From: an uncultured Ruminococcus sp.
Lineage (GTDB): Bacteria; Bacillota; Clostridia; Oscillospirales; Ruminococcaceae
Direction of reading: 5' to 3'
NCBI GenBank assembly: GCA_902786965.1
Contig: CADAEJ010000001.1
Location: forward strand, 1-64,000
Length of the DNA stretch: 64,000 bases
Shown: positions 7,860 to 15,622 of the stretch, piece by piece
Position numbering within the stretch: position 1 is the stretch's first letter
Layout of the letters: each line of letters begins with the position of its first letter
Translations under genes and position numbers: made by a program
The notes under the pieces: model-generated
Told to the model about the DNA's origin: nothing
Database searches by the model: none
The model's input: the letters and a program-made list of their open reading frames with translations, nothing else

Positions 7860-10130
7860 ATGAACGTTGATGTGATCTTGAAAGAAATGACTCTGGAGGA
7901 AAAGGCTTCGCTTTGCTCGGGAAATGATTCATGGCACACCAAGCCTGTAGAAAGACTTGATATACCAGAAATAATGGTATCTGACGGACCTCACGGATTG
8001 AGAAAGGTCAAGGATGATTCTGCTATGATGAATCAGGCTATCGAAGCTGTTTGCTTCCCTACCGCCTGTGCGACCGCCTGCTCTTTCGACAGAGAGCTTG
8101 TAGCAAGTATGGGCAAAGCACTCGGACAGGCTTGCAAGGCTGAAAAAGTCGCAGTTTTGCTCGGCCCCGGGTGCAATATAAAACGCTCACCGCTTTGCGG
8201 AAGAAACTTTGAATATTTTTCCGAGGACCCGTATCTTTCCTCACAGATAGCTGCCTCGCATATAAAAGGCGTTCAGAGTATGGGCGTGGGCACATCACTC
8301 AAGCACTTTGCCTGCAACAATCAGGAAACACGGAGAATGACCTGCTCTGCCAATATGGACGAAAGAACGTTCTTTGAGATATATGCGGCTTCCTTTGAGG
8401 GCGCTGTCAAAGAAGGCAAGCCGTACACTATAATGTGTTCATATAATCGTATCAATAATGTCTATTCGTCAGAAAACAAGTTCCTTCTGACAGATGTACT
8501 GCGCGACAAATGGGGATATGACGGACTTGTTATGAGTGACTGGGGAGCAGTAAATGACAGACCTGAGGGTATCAAAGCAGGTCTTGATCTTGAAATGCCT
8601 ACAAGTCACGGCGTAAATGACAGAAAGATCGTTGAGTGCGTTAAGAACGGAACTCTTGATGAAAAGCTGCTGGACAAGGCGGTAAGGAATGTCCTTAACC
8701 TTGTAGACAAGGCTGAAAACGGTCTAAGCGGCGAGGTAAACTGGGATATGCAGGCACAGCACGAGCTTGCACGGTCGATCTCAGCACAGTGTGCTGTTCT
8801 TTTGAAGAACGATGATGCTTTGCTGCCGCTTGATACCAATAAAAAGATCGCATTTATAGGTGATTTTGCGAAAAATCCGCGCTATCAGGGCGGCGGAAGT
8901 TCACACATCAATTCCTTCAAAGTCACTTCAGCACTTGATGCTGTGAAAGATTACTGCGAAGTGACGTATGCACAGGGTTATGAAAGCAATACCGATGTTC
9001 CAGACGTAAAACTGATAAACGAAGCTGTTGAGTGTGCAAAAAAGTGCGATGCAGCAGTTATATTTGCCGGTCTGACCGACCTTTATGAATCCGAAGGCTT
9101 TGACCGTAAGCATATGAAAATGCCTGCAAACCAGCTCGAGCTTATAGATAAAGTGTGCGAGGTATGCAGTAACGTTGTCGTAGTTCTCCATAACGGCTCA
9201 CCTGTTGAAATGCCGTTCAAAAACAAGGTCAAGAGTATTCTTGAGATGTACCTTGGCGGACAGGCAGTAGGCGGTGCAGCGTGTGACCTTATTTTCGGCA
9301 AAGTCAACCCAAGCGGTAAGCTTGCTGAGACCTTCCCCGAAAAGCTCTCGGATAATCCTTCGTTCATCTCCTTCCCGGGTGAAATGGACGATGTTCAGTA
9401 CAGAGAAGGTATATTCGTTGGATACAGATATTATGACCACAAGCAGATCGAGCCTCTGTTCCCGTTCGGACATGGACTTTCATACACAACATTTGAGTAT
9501 TCCGATATCAAGCTTTCGTCAAACGCTATAAATGCAGATGATGAGCTTACAGTTTCAGTAAAAGTCACAAATACCGGCAAGGTCGAGGGCAAAGAGGTCG
9601 TTCAGCTTTATGTGACCGATAAGGAATCCAGCCTTATCAGACCTGTCAAGGAGCTTAAAGGGTTTGAAAAAGTATCTCTCAAACCGGGAGAAAGCAAGAA
9701 TGTCATGTTCAAGCTGGATAAAAGAGCTTTTGCGTTTTACTGTGAGGCTGCGCATGACTGGCTCGTTGAAGAGGGCGATTTCATAATATCGGTAGGCTCT
9801 TCATCAAGAGATATAAGACTTACAGACGAGGTATTCGTTTCGTCAAAGGACAGAATTCCTGTAAAATACACTGTTAACAGTCCTATGGGCGACATTGCCG
9901 CTGATCCGAACAGCAGAAAGATATTCGGAAATATGTTTGAGGAGATAAGCAAAGGTATGCGTGAGGCTCAGCCGGAGGACAGTATGGGTGCGGCTACCGA
10001 ACTTATGACAAATGCAATGCTGCGCGAAATGCCTATCAGAGCTATCCTAAGCTTTTCTGGCGAGGCTTTCATTACCTATGATGAGCTTGGAAAGATGATA
10101 GACGAACTTAACCGTATGAACAACTATTGA
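7860..10130 (+). CDS. Glycoside hydrolase family 3 beta-glucosidase
   Basis: A 756-residue GH3 enzyme that probably releases glucose or xylose from the non-reducing ends of beta-linked oligosaccharides. The N-terminal (beta/alpha)8 domain has the KHFACNNQE and GLVMSDWGAV motifs, and Asp227 in MSDW is the expected nucleophile. The alpha/beta sandwich domain follows (about residues 310-540), then a fibronectin type III-like domain (about 570-650), and a C-terminal tail of about 85 residues of unclear role. There is no signal peptide, so it acts in the cytoplasm on imported sugars, as is typical of gut Clostridia. No sugar transporter is nearby. The exact substrate cannot be told from sequence. 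Confidence 0.95.
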   Translation: MNVDVILKEMTLEEKASLCSGNDSWHTKPVERLDIPEIMVSDGPHGLRKVKDDSAMMNQAIEAVCFPTACATACSFDRELVASMGKALGQACKAEKVAVLLGPGCNIKRSPLCGRNFEYFSEDPYLSSQIAASHIKGVQSMGVGTSLKHFACNNQETRRMTCSANMDERTFFEIYAASFEGAVKEGKPYTIMCSYNRINNVYSSENKFLLTDVLRDKWGYDGLVMSDWGAVNDRPEGIKAGLDLEMPTSHGVNDRKIVECVKNGTLDEKLLDKAVRNVLNLVDKAENGLSGEVNWDMQAQHELARSISAQCAVLLKNDDALLPLDTNKKIAFIGDFAKNPRYQGGGSSHINSFKVTSALDAVKDYCEVTYAQGYESNTDVPDVKLINEAVECAKKCDAAVIFAGLTDLYESEGFDRKHMKMPANQLELIDKVCEVCSNVVVVLHNGSPVEMPFKNKVKSILEMYLGGQAVGGAACDLIFGKVNPSGKLAETFPEKLSDNPSFISFPGEMDDVQYREGIFVGYRYYDHKQIEPLFPFGHGLSYTTFEYSDIKLSSNAINADDELTVSVKVTNTGKVEGKEVVQLYVTDKESSLIRPVKELKGFEKVSLKPGESKNVMFKLDKRAFAFYCEAAHDWLVEEGDFIISVGSSSRDIRLTDEVFVSSKDRIPVKYTVNSPMGDIAADPNSRKIFGNMFEEISKGMREAQPEDSMGAATELMTNAMLREMPIRAILSFSGEAFITYDELGKMIDELNRMNNY

Positions 10131-10145
10131 TACAGGAGAACAATA

Positions 10146-10883
10146 ATGGCTGATAAATCTAAAAAAGCCGCATTCGCCAAGTATACAGCAGCTGCAATAG
10201 CTGCTGTACTTATCATAGGCGTGACGGTTACAACAATTATGATAAAAGCAAAACGCAAGGACGTTGTTGTAATTGAGCCAAATAAGAGATCTGCAGACTC
10301 GATCAAGGATAACTCTGCAACTAAAGACGAAAAGAAAGATCGCGAAATTGTAACCAAGAGATCTGAAGTGAAGCAAACAGGATCTTCCGAGACTGCCAAA
10401 CCTATCAGCAGTTTCCCTATCGACATCAACAAAGCCGATCTTGCGCAGCTTTGTACAATTGACGGCGTAGGCGGATCAACCGCACAGCGTATTCTCGATT
10501 ACAGAAGCTGCGTGGGAGTGATCTCCTCTCTGGATATGCTGCTCAATGTCGATGGAATAGGTGAAAAGACACTGAAAAAGCTTAAGAATTATCTGTTTGT
10601 CAGCGAAAAGGACAAGGCTGTGATCACTACTGCAAAGACCACAACAAGTACCACAGTGAAAAACACATCTAAAACTGATGACAGATCATACAAGCAAGTC
10701 AATATAAACAGCGCAGAGGCTAAAGAGATCGCACAGGCTTTGCAGATATCGATCGACAAAGCCCAGATGATTGTTGAGACACGCGGAAAGATCGGCGGTT
10801 ACGTTGCAAAGCCGCAGATACTTCTCAGCAAGGCTATCAGTGAAGATGAGTTTAACAAGCTTGAACAATATATTCTGGTTTAA
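10146..10883 (+). CDS. ComEA-like membrane-anchored double helix-hairpin-helix protein
   Basis: A 245-residue protein with an N-terminal membrane segment (about residues 14-36), a charged linker and two ComEA-type helix-hairpin-helix regions. The first (about 98-155) has INKADLAQL followed by the two hairpins IDGVGGSTAQRI and VDGIGEKTLKKL, which are diagnostic of DNA-binding HhH pairs. The second (about 182-245) begins QVNINSAEAKEIAQAL but its hairpins are degenerate. ComEA proteins bind double-stranded DNA outside the membrane during uptake. No comEC or comEB is next to it, so competence is not proven. It starts 15 bases after the GH3 gene. Confidence 0.8.
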   Translation: MADKSKKAAFAKYTAAAIAAVLIIGVTVTTIMIKAKRKDVVVIEPNKRSADSIKDNSATKDEKKDREIVTKRSEVKQTGSSETAKPISSFPIDINKADLAQLCTIDGVGGSTAQRILDYRSCVGVISSLDMLLNVDGIGEKTLKKLKNYLFVSEKDKAVITTAKTTTSTTVKNTSKTDDRSYKQVNINSAEAKEIAQALQISIDKAQMIVETRGKIGGYVAKPQILLSKAISEDEFNKLEQYILV

Positions 10884-10907
10884 ATCCAGGTATCTTTTCA
10901 AAAATAG

Positions 10908-10936
10908 TTGCAAAAATATTTAACAAGTGGTATAAT
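10908..10936 (+). promoter_or_regulatory. Promoter upstream of the 10973-13391 gene run
   Basis: TTGCAA, a 17-base spacer and a perfect TATAAT. The predicted start is near 10943, 30 bases before the first small membrane protein gene. Four genes follow without gaps above 5 bases, so this probably drives all of them. Confidence 0.65.
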
Positions 10937-10972
10937 ATATTCTATAAAAATTCATCGAAAAGAGGAAATGGT

Positions 10973-11305
10973 ATGAAAAAGGTTGCATTCAAGGTTAATA
11001 CCAGTGCAGAAAAGACTATAATTGTTACTGCTTTGTCTGCCATACTTGCAATTATTTTTGACCAGAAAAAGAAAAAGCCTGAAAAACGTAAGAACTTTAT
11101 CCAGCGCACCAAAAAGCATTATAAGAATATTGACAAGATCATCACCAAAACCATTGCTAAAGACGTTGCAGCCAACGAGGCTAAAAGGCGTGAAAATGCG
11201 GGCATTAAGTCTGCAAAGCTAAGAAAGATCACAATAGAACCATCCGAACCTTTTGATCTGAAACTTGAGGGGAATTACGATGACCAAATACCTGACGGCG
11301 TATAA
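10973..11305 (+). CDS. Uncharacterised small basic membrane-anchored protein
   Basis: I do not recognise a family. The 110-residue protein has one hydrophobic segment (about residues 16-31, ending IIFDQ), then a strongly basic stretch rich in lysine and arginine (about 32-75), and an acidic C-terminal tail. The ATG has AGAGGAAATG just upstream and sits behind a good promoter, and codon use resembles its neighbours, so I take it as a real gene. It overlaps the next gene by 26 bases, suggesting that both products are made together. A nucleic acid or acidic-phospholipid interaction of the basic part is only speculation. Confidence 0.65.
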   Translation: MKKVAFKVNTSAEKTIIVTALSAILAIIFDQKKKKPEKRKNFIQRTKKHYKNIDKIITKTIAKDVAANEAKRRENAGIKSAKLRKITIEPSEPFDLKLEGNYDDQIPDGV

Positions 11306-11633
11306 ACAGTATATTCTCAAGTGCCTTGATGATGAAAACTGTGATTTTAAGCAGCTTTTGGATTATCATCGCAATAAGATAGCTTTCTTTGCTCACGAAA
11401 GACTTGTACACCTGCTGGTAATGATACTGTTTGCGATATGTACGGTGATGACGATACTTGCAATAGTTATCTGGGAGTGCCTTACGCTCATACCGCTTGC
11501 TGCACTCTTGCTTGTGCTGCTTGTGCCTTATATCAAACATTATTATTTCCTTGAAAATTCAGTGCAGACTCTTTACAAGTATTATGACAAGATGTATGAA
11601 AAAGTCTACGGGATAAAACAAGAGGAAGAATAA
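11280..11633 (+). CDS. Uncharacterised small membrane protein with two transmembrane segments
   Basis: A 117-residue protein I cannot assign. It has an N-terminal soluble part of about 40 residues, two strongly hydrophobic segments (about residues 42-64 and 67-85) that likely form a membrane hairpin, and a soluble C-terminal tail ending in several glutamates. The ATG at 11280, preceded by GAGGGGAA, is better than an in-frame GTG/ATG 15 bases upstream. It overlaps the previous gene by 26 bases and is followed 1 base later by the flavin-reductase-like gene, placing it inside a tight operon. Confidence 0.65.
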   Translation: MTKYLTAYKQYILKCLDDENCDFKQLLDYHRNKIAFFAHERLVHLLVMILFAICTVMTILAIVIWECLTLIPLAALLLVLLVPYIKHYYFLENSVQTLYKYYDKMYEKVYGIKQEEE

Positions 11634-11634
11634 T

Positions 11635-12246
11635 ATGGCTTATAAAACTTATACCAAGCAGGTCTGGAAAGGCAGTGTCATAACATCGCCTGTTCCGCCT
11701 ACACTTGTTACAAGTGAATTTGAAGGCAAAAGGAATGTATTTACTGTCGCATGGACAGGCATACTTTGCACACAGCCGCCTGTGACTTATATTTCAGTCC
11801 GCCCCGAGCGCTACTCTTATGAGCTTATAAGCAAAAGCGGCGAATTTGTTATCAATCTTGCCACAGAGGAGCTTACCAAAGCGGTCGATATATGCGGAGT
11901 AAAATCGGGCAGAAAAATGGATAAGTTTGCACATCTTGGGCTTACCTGCGAAAAGGCAAGCAAAGTAAATGCACCTATACTTGTGCAGTCTCCTGTCAAT
12001 ATAGAATGTAAAGTCAGAGAGATTGTAAAACTCGGAACGCACGATATGTTTATAGCTGATATCGTCGCACTTGATACAGCAAATGAACTTATAGATGAAA
12101 AAGGCAGACTTGCGCTTGAAAAGGCAGGACTGCTCGCTTATTCTCACGGTGAATATTTCGGGCTTGGCAAAAAGCTTGGCTCGTTTGGATATTCTGTGAG
12201 GAAAAAGAAGAAAAATACATACAAAAAGAGGAATCAGAACCAATGA
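11635..12246 (+). CDS. Flavin reductase-like (flavoredoxin type) FMN-binding protein
   Basis: A 203-residue protein of the flavin reductase-like domain family, a split beta-barrel that binds FMN. The N-terminus with the VITSPVPPTLVTS segment and the central SVRPERYSYELI and FVINLATEEL stretches match the flavoredoxin/DIM6-NTAB group found in strict anaerobes. Likely role: electron transfer or reduction of small molecules in the cytoplasm; the partner is unknown. A lysine-rich tail (KKKKNTYKKR) is unusual. The stop overlaps the phospholipase gene start in an ATGA arrangement, indicating translational coupling. Confidence 0.85.
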   Translation: MAYKTYTKQVWKGSVITSPVPPTLVTSEFEGKRNVFTVAWTGILCTQPPVTYISVRPERYSYELISKSGEFVINLATEELTKAVDICGVKSGRKMDKFAHLGLTCEKASKVNAPILVQSPVNIECKVREIVKLGTHDMFIADIVALDTANELIDEKGRLALEKAGLLAYSHGEYFGLGKKLGSFGYSVRKKKKNTYKKRNQNQ

Positions 12247-13391
12247 AAAAAGTTTTAGCCATCGCATCTGCTGCTGCAGTCTGCTGCAAACTCGGAAACA
12301 TCAAGGCTTATGCCTGGGGAGGAGTTACACACAGGGATATCGTTCAAAAAGCACTTGACCTTCTTGAAAAAGAAAAGAAGCAAAAGGTAGCAGCGTTTTT
12401 CAGAGACTATCACAAACAGCTTGAAAGCGGTTGTACTGCTCCTGATTCAGGTGAGGATATTGACTGCGGTGCGGGAATGCATTATTACTCCTGCTGTCAG
12501 CAGCGCGGTAAGCCTTTGCCGCAGACAAATGGCTACTATAAGGACAGGCTCGGCAGATTTCTGCCAAGCGCAAGAACCTTATTTGAACAGAACTACACAT
12601 CTGCCGTTTCTCTGTACAAATGCGGAAAAAAGAGCGAGGCAATGACCTGCTTTGCAAGAGCTGCGCATTTCGTATCGGATATGGGATGTCCTGTTCATGT
12701 ATCGAACATCAGATGTATCGACAGAAAAGGAAATATACACTATGCTTTTGAAAAGCACGCAAAAACGACTTGTTCGGTATACTCTGCCGATAACTTTGAC
12801 AGAAGAATAGGAAAACTGTACGAAAAAGGCAGTTTTCAGGATGCTCTTAATAAGCTTGTACACTTTTCGGCTAAGTATGTAAAGGCTGTCAGATCGCTTG
12901 ATCCGCTGCGTTATGATGATGTTGAGAGCAATACACTTATTTATACTCAGCAGCACGTTATGGCGCTTATGGTACGTTTTTATAACGATTGCACAAATGA
13001 TAACGGCAACTTTATTCCAGAAAACAGATCTGTCGCTGTCAAGAGTGTATTGAGCGGACTTTGCATTACAGCTGCCAACAACGGTCTGAAACTGGATGAG
13101 ATCAACAAAGATCTTGAACAGAAGTTCAAGATATGTTGGAATGATGACGGTAGTTTTTGTTTGAAAACCGCTGACGGAAACCTCGTTGCAAAGAATTTCA
13201 AGGGTTATGTAAAGCCTGATTCAGAGCATGAGCCTGCAAAATTCAGAGCTATTTGCACGGATAAGAGGCAGTTTATCCTTACAGTAGGTTCAAAAGAATT
13301 CAAGCGAGTACTTGTATGTTCACCAAGCGGCAAATTGCAGATCGCCAAATTTGACCCGAGACGCCGCATATCACTGTGGAATATAGGATAA
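12243..13391 (+). CDS. Secreted zinc-dependent phospholipase C-like protein
   Basis: A 382-residue member of the zinc-dependent phospholipase C family. A signal peptide (residues 1-24) ends AYA, so the mature protein would start at Trp25, matching Bacillus cereus PLC, where the amino group of Trp1 binds zinc. Further ligand candidates are His30, Asp68, His80, His142, Asp146, His152, His166 and Glu170. The last five are spaced 4, 6, 14 and 4 apart, exactly as in B. cereus PLC (His118 to Glu146). The C-terminal 100 residues form an extra domain I do not recognise. It is the last gene of the 10973-13391 run. Substrate (host or dietary phospholipids) is inferred. Confidence 0.87.
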   Translation: MKKVLAIASAAAVCCKLGNIKAYAWGGVTHRDIVQKALDLLEKEKKQKVAAFFRDYHKQLESGCTAPDSGEDIDCGAGMHYYSCCQQRGKPLPQTNGYYKDRLGRFLPSARTLFEQNYTSAVSLYKCGKKSEAMTCFARAAHFVSDMGCPVHVSNIRCIDRKGNIHYAFEKHAKTTCSVYSADNFDRRIGKLYEKGSFQDALNKLVHFSAKYVKAVRSLDPLRYDDVESNTLIYTQQHVMALMVRFYNDCTNDNGNFIPENRSVAVKSVLSGLCITAANNGLKLDEINKDLEQKFKICWNDDGSFCLKTADGNLVAKNFKGYVKPDSEHEPAKFRAICTDKRQFILTVGSKEFKRVLVCSPSGKLQIAKFDPRRRISLWNIG

Positions 13392-13461
13392 CCATAAGAG
13401 TATAAGCAGATATCATCGTAAATACTGCCATCCACAGTCTTTCATCGGAGAATAACTATGT

Positions 13462-13500
13462 AAGTGGTCGATTTGTCGTTTGACAAGCGACCACTTTTTC
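13462..13500 (+). terminator. Terminator upstream of the ADP-ribosylglycohydrolase gene
   Basis: A perfect 9-bp stem AAGTGGTCG/CGACCACTT with an inner TTGTC/GACAA pairing, followed by TTTTTCTTT. It lies 70 bases after the phospholipase stop and should end that transcript. Confidence 0.85.
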
Positions 13501-13508
13501 TTTATATG

Positions 13509-13517
13509 TGGTATAAT
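13509..13517 (+). promoter_or_regulatory. Extended -10 promoter of the ADP-ribosylglycohydrolase gene
   Basis: TGGTATAAT, a TGn-extended perfect -10 box placed directly behind the preceding terminator. A TTGACA sits inside the terminator stem, but 26 bases away, too far to serve as -35. Predicted start near 13524. Confidence 0.55.
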
Positions 13518-13548
13518 GAGATCATCAAAGAAAAAGGAGGTCTTCGAT

Positions 13549-14349
13549 ATGATCGGAGCATTATTGGGCGATATGATAGGCGCACCCTACGAGTTTGACA
13601 GAGGTGCAAAAACAAAAGACTTTCCGCTTTTCAGCAAGAATTCAGAGTTTACGGACGATTCCGTTATGACCATCGCTGTTGCCGAGGCACTGCTCGATAC
13701 CCTCGGTCAGACGGACGAGAACATCACTTTGGCACTGATCGCTTCTATGCAGAAATGGGGCAGGAAATATCCTAACGCAGGATATGGCTGTATGTTCAGC
13801 CAATGGCTGCACGAAAAGGATCCGAAGCCCTATGGAAGCTTTGGCAATGGCTCTGCGATGAGAGTTTCCTCTGTTGGTTGGCTTTTTGATGATCTCGAAA
13901 CAACTCGTCATATTGCGGTACTTACTGCATCTGTGACCCACGATCATCCCGAGGGTATAAAAGGTGCAGAGGCAATCGCCAGTGCGATTTTCCTTTCCAT
14001 AACAGGAAGCAGCAAAGATGAGATCAGGGACTATATTACAAATGAGTTCGGTTATGATCTCTCACGCACCTGCGATGAGATCAGACCTGGTTATCACCAT
14101 GTGGAGACCTGTCAGGAAACCGTGCCTGAAGCGATCACTGCTTTTATAGAAGGTCAGGATTTTGAAGATGTGATACGAACTGCTGTATCACTTGGCGGCG
14201 ACTGTGATACGCTCACTTGCATTGCCGGAAGCATGGCAGAGGCGTTTTACGGTGTACCTGAAGTATTAGCGGCGCAATGCACAAAGCGCTTGCCTGAAGA
14301 TCTGAACGCTGTACTTGAACGATTTGCAAAATACTTGCCGTATCTTTGA
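13549..14349 (+). CDS. ADP-ribosylglycohydrolase family protein
   Basis: A 266-residue protein of the ADP-ribosylglycohydrolase (DraG/ARH) family, which removes ADP-ribose from modified proteins or small molecules using two magnesium ions. The N-terminus MIGALLGDMIGAPYE, the metal-binding TDDSVMT motif near residue 32 and the C-terminal GGDCDTLTCIAGSMAEA motif are all present, so it looks catalytically intact. The ATG at 13549 has a near-perfect AAAGGAGG ribosome binding site; an upstream in-frame start would lie inside the terminator. It stands alone, with its own promoter and terminators on both sides. No ADP-ribosyltransferase partner is seen in the window. Confidence 0.92.
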   Translation: MIGALLGDMIGAPYEFDRGAKTKDFPLFSKNSEFTDDSVMTIAVAEALLDTLGQTDENITLALIASMQKWGRKYPNAGYGCMFSQWLHEKDPKPYGSFGNGSAMRVSSVGWLFDDLETTRHIAVLTASVTHDHPEGIKGAEAIASAIFLSITGSSKDEIRDYITNEFGYDLSRTCDEIRPGYHHVETCQETVPEAITAFIEGQDFEDVIRTAVSLGGDCDTLTCIAGSMAEAFYGVPEVLAAQCTKRLPEDLNAVLERFAKYLPYL

Positions 14350-14361
14350 TTGAAAAAAACA

Positions 14362-14393
14362 AAGGCTGCGTAACAACCCTGCTGCGCAGCCTT
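14362..14393. terminator. Bidirectional terminator between convergent genes
   Basis: Stem AAGGCTGCG/CGCAGCCTT (9 bp, perfect) with a run of seven A before it, so a T-run follows it when read on the minus strand. It serves the ADP-ribosylglycohydrolase gene and the ymdB-spoVS unit. Confidence 0.8.
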
Positions 14394-14443
14394 ATATTCA
14401 TAACTTAAACGCCTCTATATCGGAGCACTTTAAGCGTTCCCAT

Positions 14444-14704
14444 TTATCTTTGTTCACATATAAAACGCATAGCGGTCCTTTCTTCATCGTTTATCATGAC
14501 CTGACCGAAAGCAGGTGTGCAAATAAGGTCAATTCCGGAAGGCGCAAGGAATCCCCGTGCAACAGCTATTGCTTTAACAGCCTGATTTATCGCGCCTGCA
14601 CCAACAGCCTGTACTTCAACACCGCCGTTTTCTCTGACTGCACCTGCAATAGCGCCCGCTACTGAATTCGGAACCGAACGTGAAGAAACCTTTAGTATTT
14701 CCAT
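14444..14704 (-). CDS. spoVS: Stage V sporulation protein S
   Basis: An 86-residue SpoVS, a small Alba-like nucleic acid-binding protein needed in Bacillus for normal progress into stage V of sporulation and for coat assembly. The whole sequence, from MEILKVSSRS through GAIAGAVRENG and VQAVGAGAINQAVKAIA to the GFLAPSGIDL region, is near-invariant in the family. The ATG has AGGAGG upstream. It follows the ymdB gene by 16 bases and is cotranscribed with it, the usual pairing in Firmicutes. Function beyond sporulation is not established. Confidence 0.95.
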   Translation of the reverse strand: MEILKVSSRSVPNSVAGAIAGAVRENGGVEVQAVGAGAINQAVKAIAVARGFLAPSGIDLICTPAFGQVMINDEERTAMRFICEQR

Positions 14705-14720
14705 AAACTTGTCCTCCTAT

Positions 14721-15488
14721 TTATCTGATTATGATACGCTGTATATCTATAGCTTTTCCTGTTTTTTCATCAAACTCCACAACAACGGCATTTATAAAGC
14801 TCTTCTCGGTGCTTTCTGAGAATTTAACAGGAACACGTTTTTTGAATTTTGTTATTACAATATCCTTATCGACACCGAGTACTGACAGCTCCGGACCGGT
14901 CATTCCTACATCGGTAATATACGCAGTATGTCCGGCAAGAATGGTTTCATCAGCTGTCTGAACGTGTGTATGAGTTCCGAGAACAGCAGTAACTCTTTGC
15001 TGAAGATAAAAACCCATTGCTTTTTTCTCGCTGGTAGCCTCAGCATGAAAATCTACAATAATATTTGGAGTATCTATATCCTCGAGCAGCCTGTCTACAA
15101 CATTGAACGGATTGTCAACAGGTTCAAGATATAGAGTTCCGATAAGATTTACAACTGCGATTTTGTAGGGGCACATATCTATTACAACAACGCCGCGCCC
15201 TTCAACGCCTTCAGGGAAATTGGCAGGCCGCAGAAGGAATTCGTTAGAATCGAAATCATCTATTATCTCCCTGCGCTTAAAGCAATGATTTCCTGTTGTG
15301 ATAACATCAACACCCATTGAAAACAGTTTCTGTGCTGATGCAGGCGTGATACCATTACCCTGCGCAGAATTCTCCCCGTTTACAACTGTGATATCAATAC
15401 TATGATCTTGTTTAATGCGATACAGCTGCTTTTGGAGAAGTTCACAACCGCTGTTTCCTACAACATCACCTACAAACAGTAATTTCAT
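14721..15488 (-). CDS. ymdB: YmdB family metallophosphoesterase (TIGR00282)
   Basis: A 255-residue metallophosphoesterase of the YmdB/TIGR00282 group, reported in Bacillus to hydrolyse 2',3'-cyclic nucleotides and to influence biofilm and motility choices. Metal-binding motifs are visible in order: GDVVG near residue 7, VNGENSA near 39, TTGNHCF near 66, DFHAEATSEK near 148 and GTHTHVQTADE near 174. The ATG follows an AAAAGGGGA site. Promoter at 15517-15545. It forms a two-gene unit with spoVS, as in other Firmicutes. Confidence 0.94.
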   Translation of the reverse strand: MKLLFVGDVVGNSGCELLQKQLYRIKQDHSIDITVVNGENSAQGNGITPASAQKLFSMGVDVITTGNHCFKRREIIDDFDSNEFLLRPANFPEGVEGRGVVVIDMCPYKIAVVNLIGTLYLEPVDNPFNVVDRLLEDIDTPNIIVDFHAEATSEKKAMGFYLQQRVTAVLGTHTHVQTADETILAGHTAYITDVGMTGPELSVLGVDKDIVITKFKKRVPVKFSESTEKSFINAVVVEFDEKTGKAIDIQRIIIR

Positions 15489-15516
15489 AGCAATCCCCTT
15501 TTCTAATCTTGATATG

Positions 15517-15545
15517 ATTATACACTATTATTTTTCATTTTTCAA
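15517..15545 (-). promoter_or_regulatory. Promoter of ymdB-spoVS
   Basis: Minus-strand TTGAAA, a 17-base spacer and a perfect TATAAT. The start would lie near 15510, about 22 bases before the ymdB ATG. Confidence 0.75.
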
Positions 15546-15572
15546 GTGATTTGCTATATTTATTTATAATGC

Positions 15573-15609
15573 AAAAGACCTGCAAAGCTAAAAAGCAATG
15601 CAGGTCTTT
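15573..15609 (-). terminator. Terminator after ftsH
   Basis: A perfect 10-bp inverted repeat (AAAGACCTGC/GCAGGTCTTT) 14 bases after the ftsH stop, followed on the minus strand by TTTTGC and an AT-rich stretch. It closes the rnj-to-ftsH unit. Confidence 0.8.
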
Positions 15610-15622
15610 AGATTTAGCTCGA

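Noticed and set aside
13480..13517. TTGACA paired with TATAAT before the ADP-ribosylglycohydrolase gene
   Set aside because: The spacing is 26 bases, far from 17; the extended -10 alone was kept as promoter.
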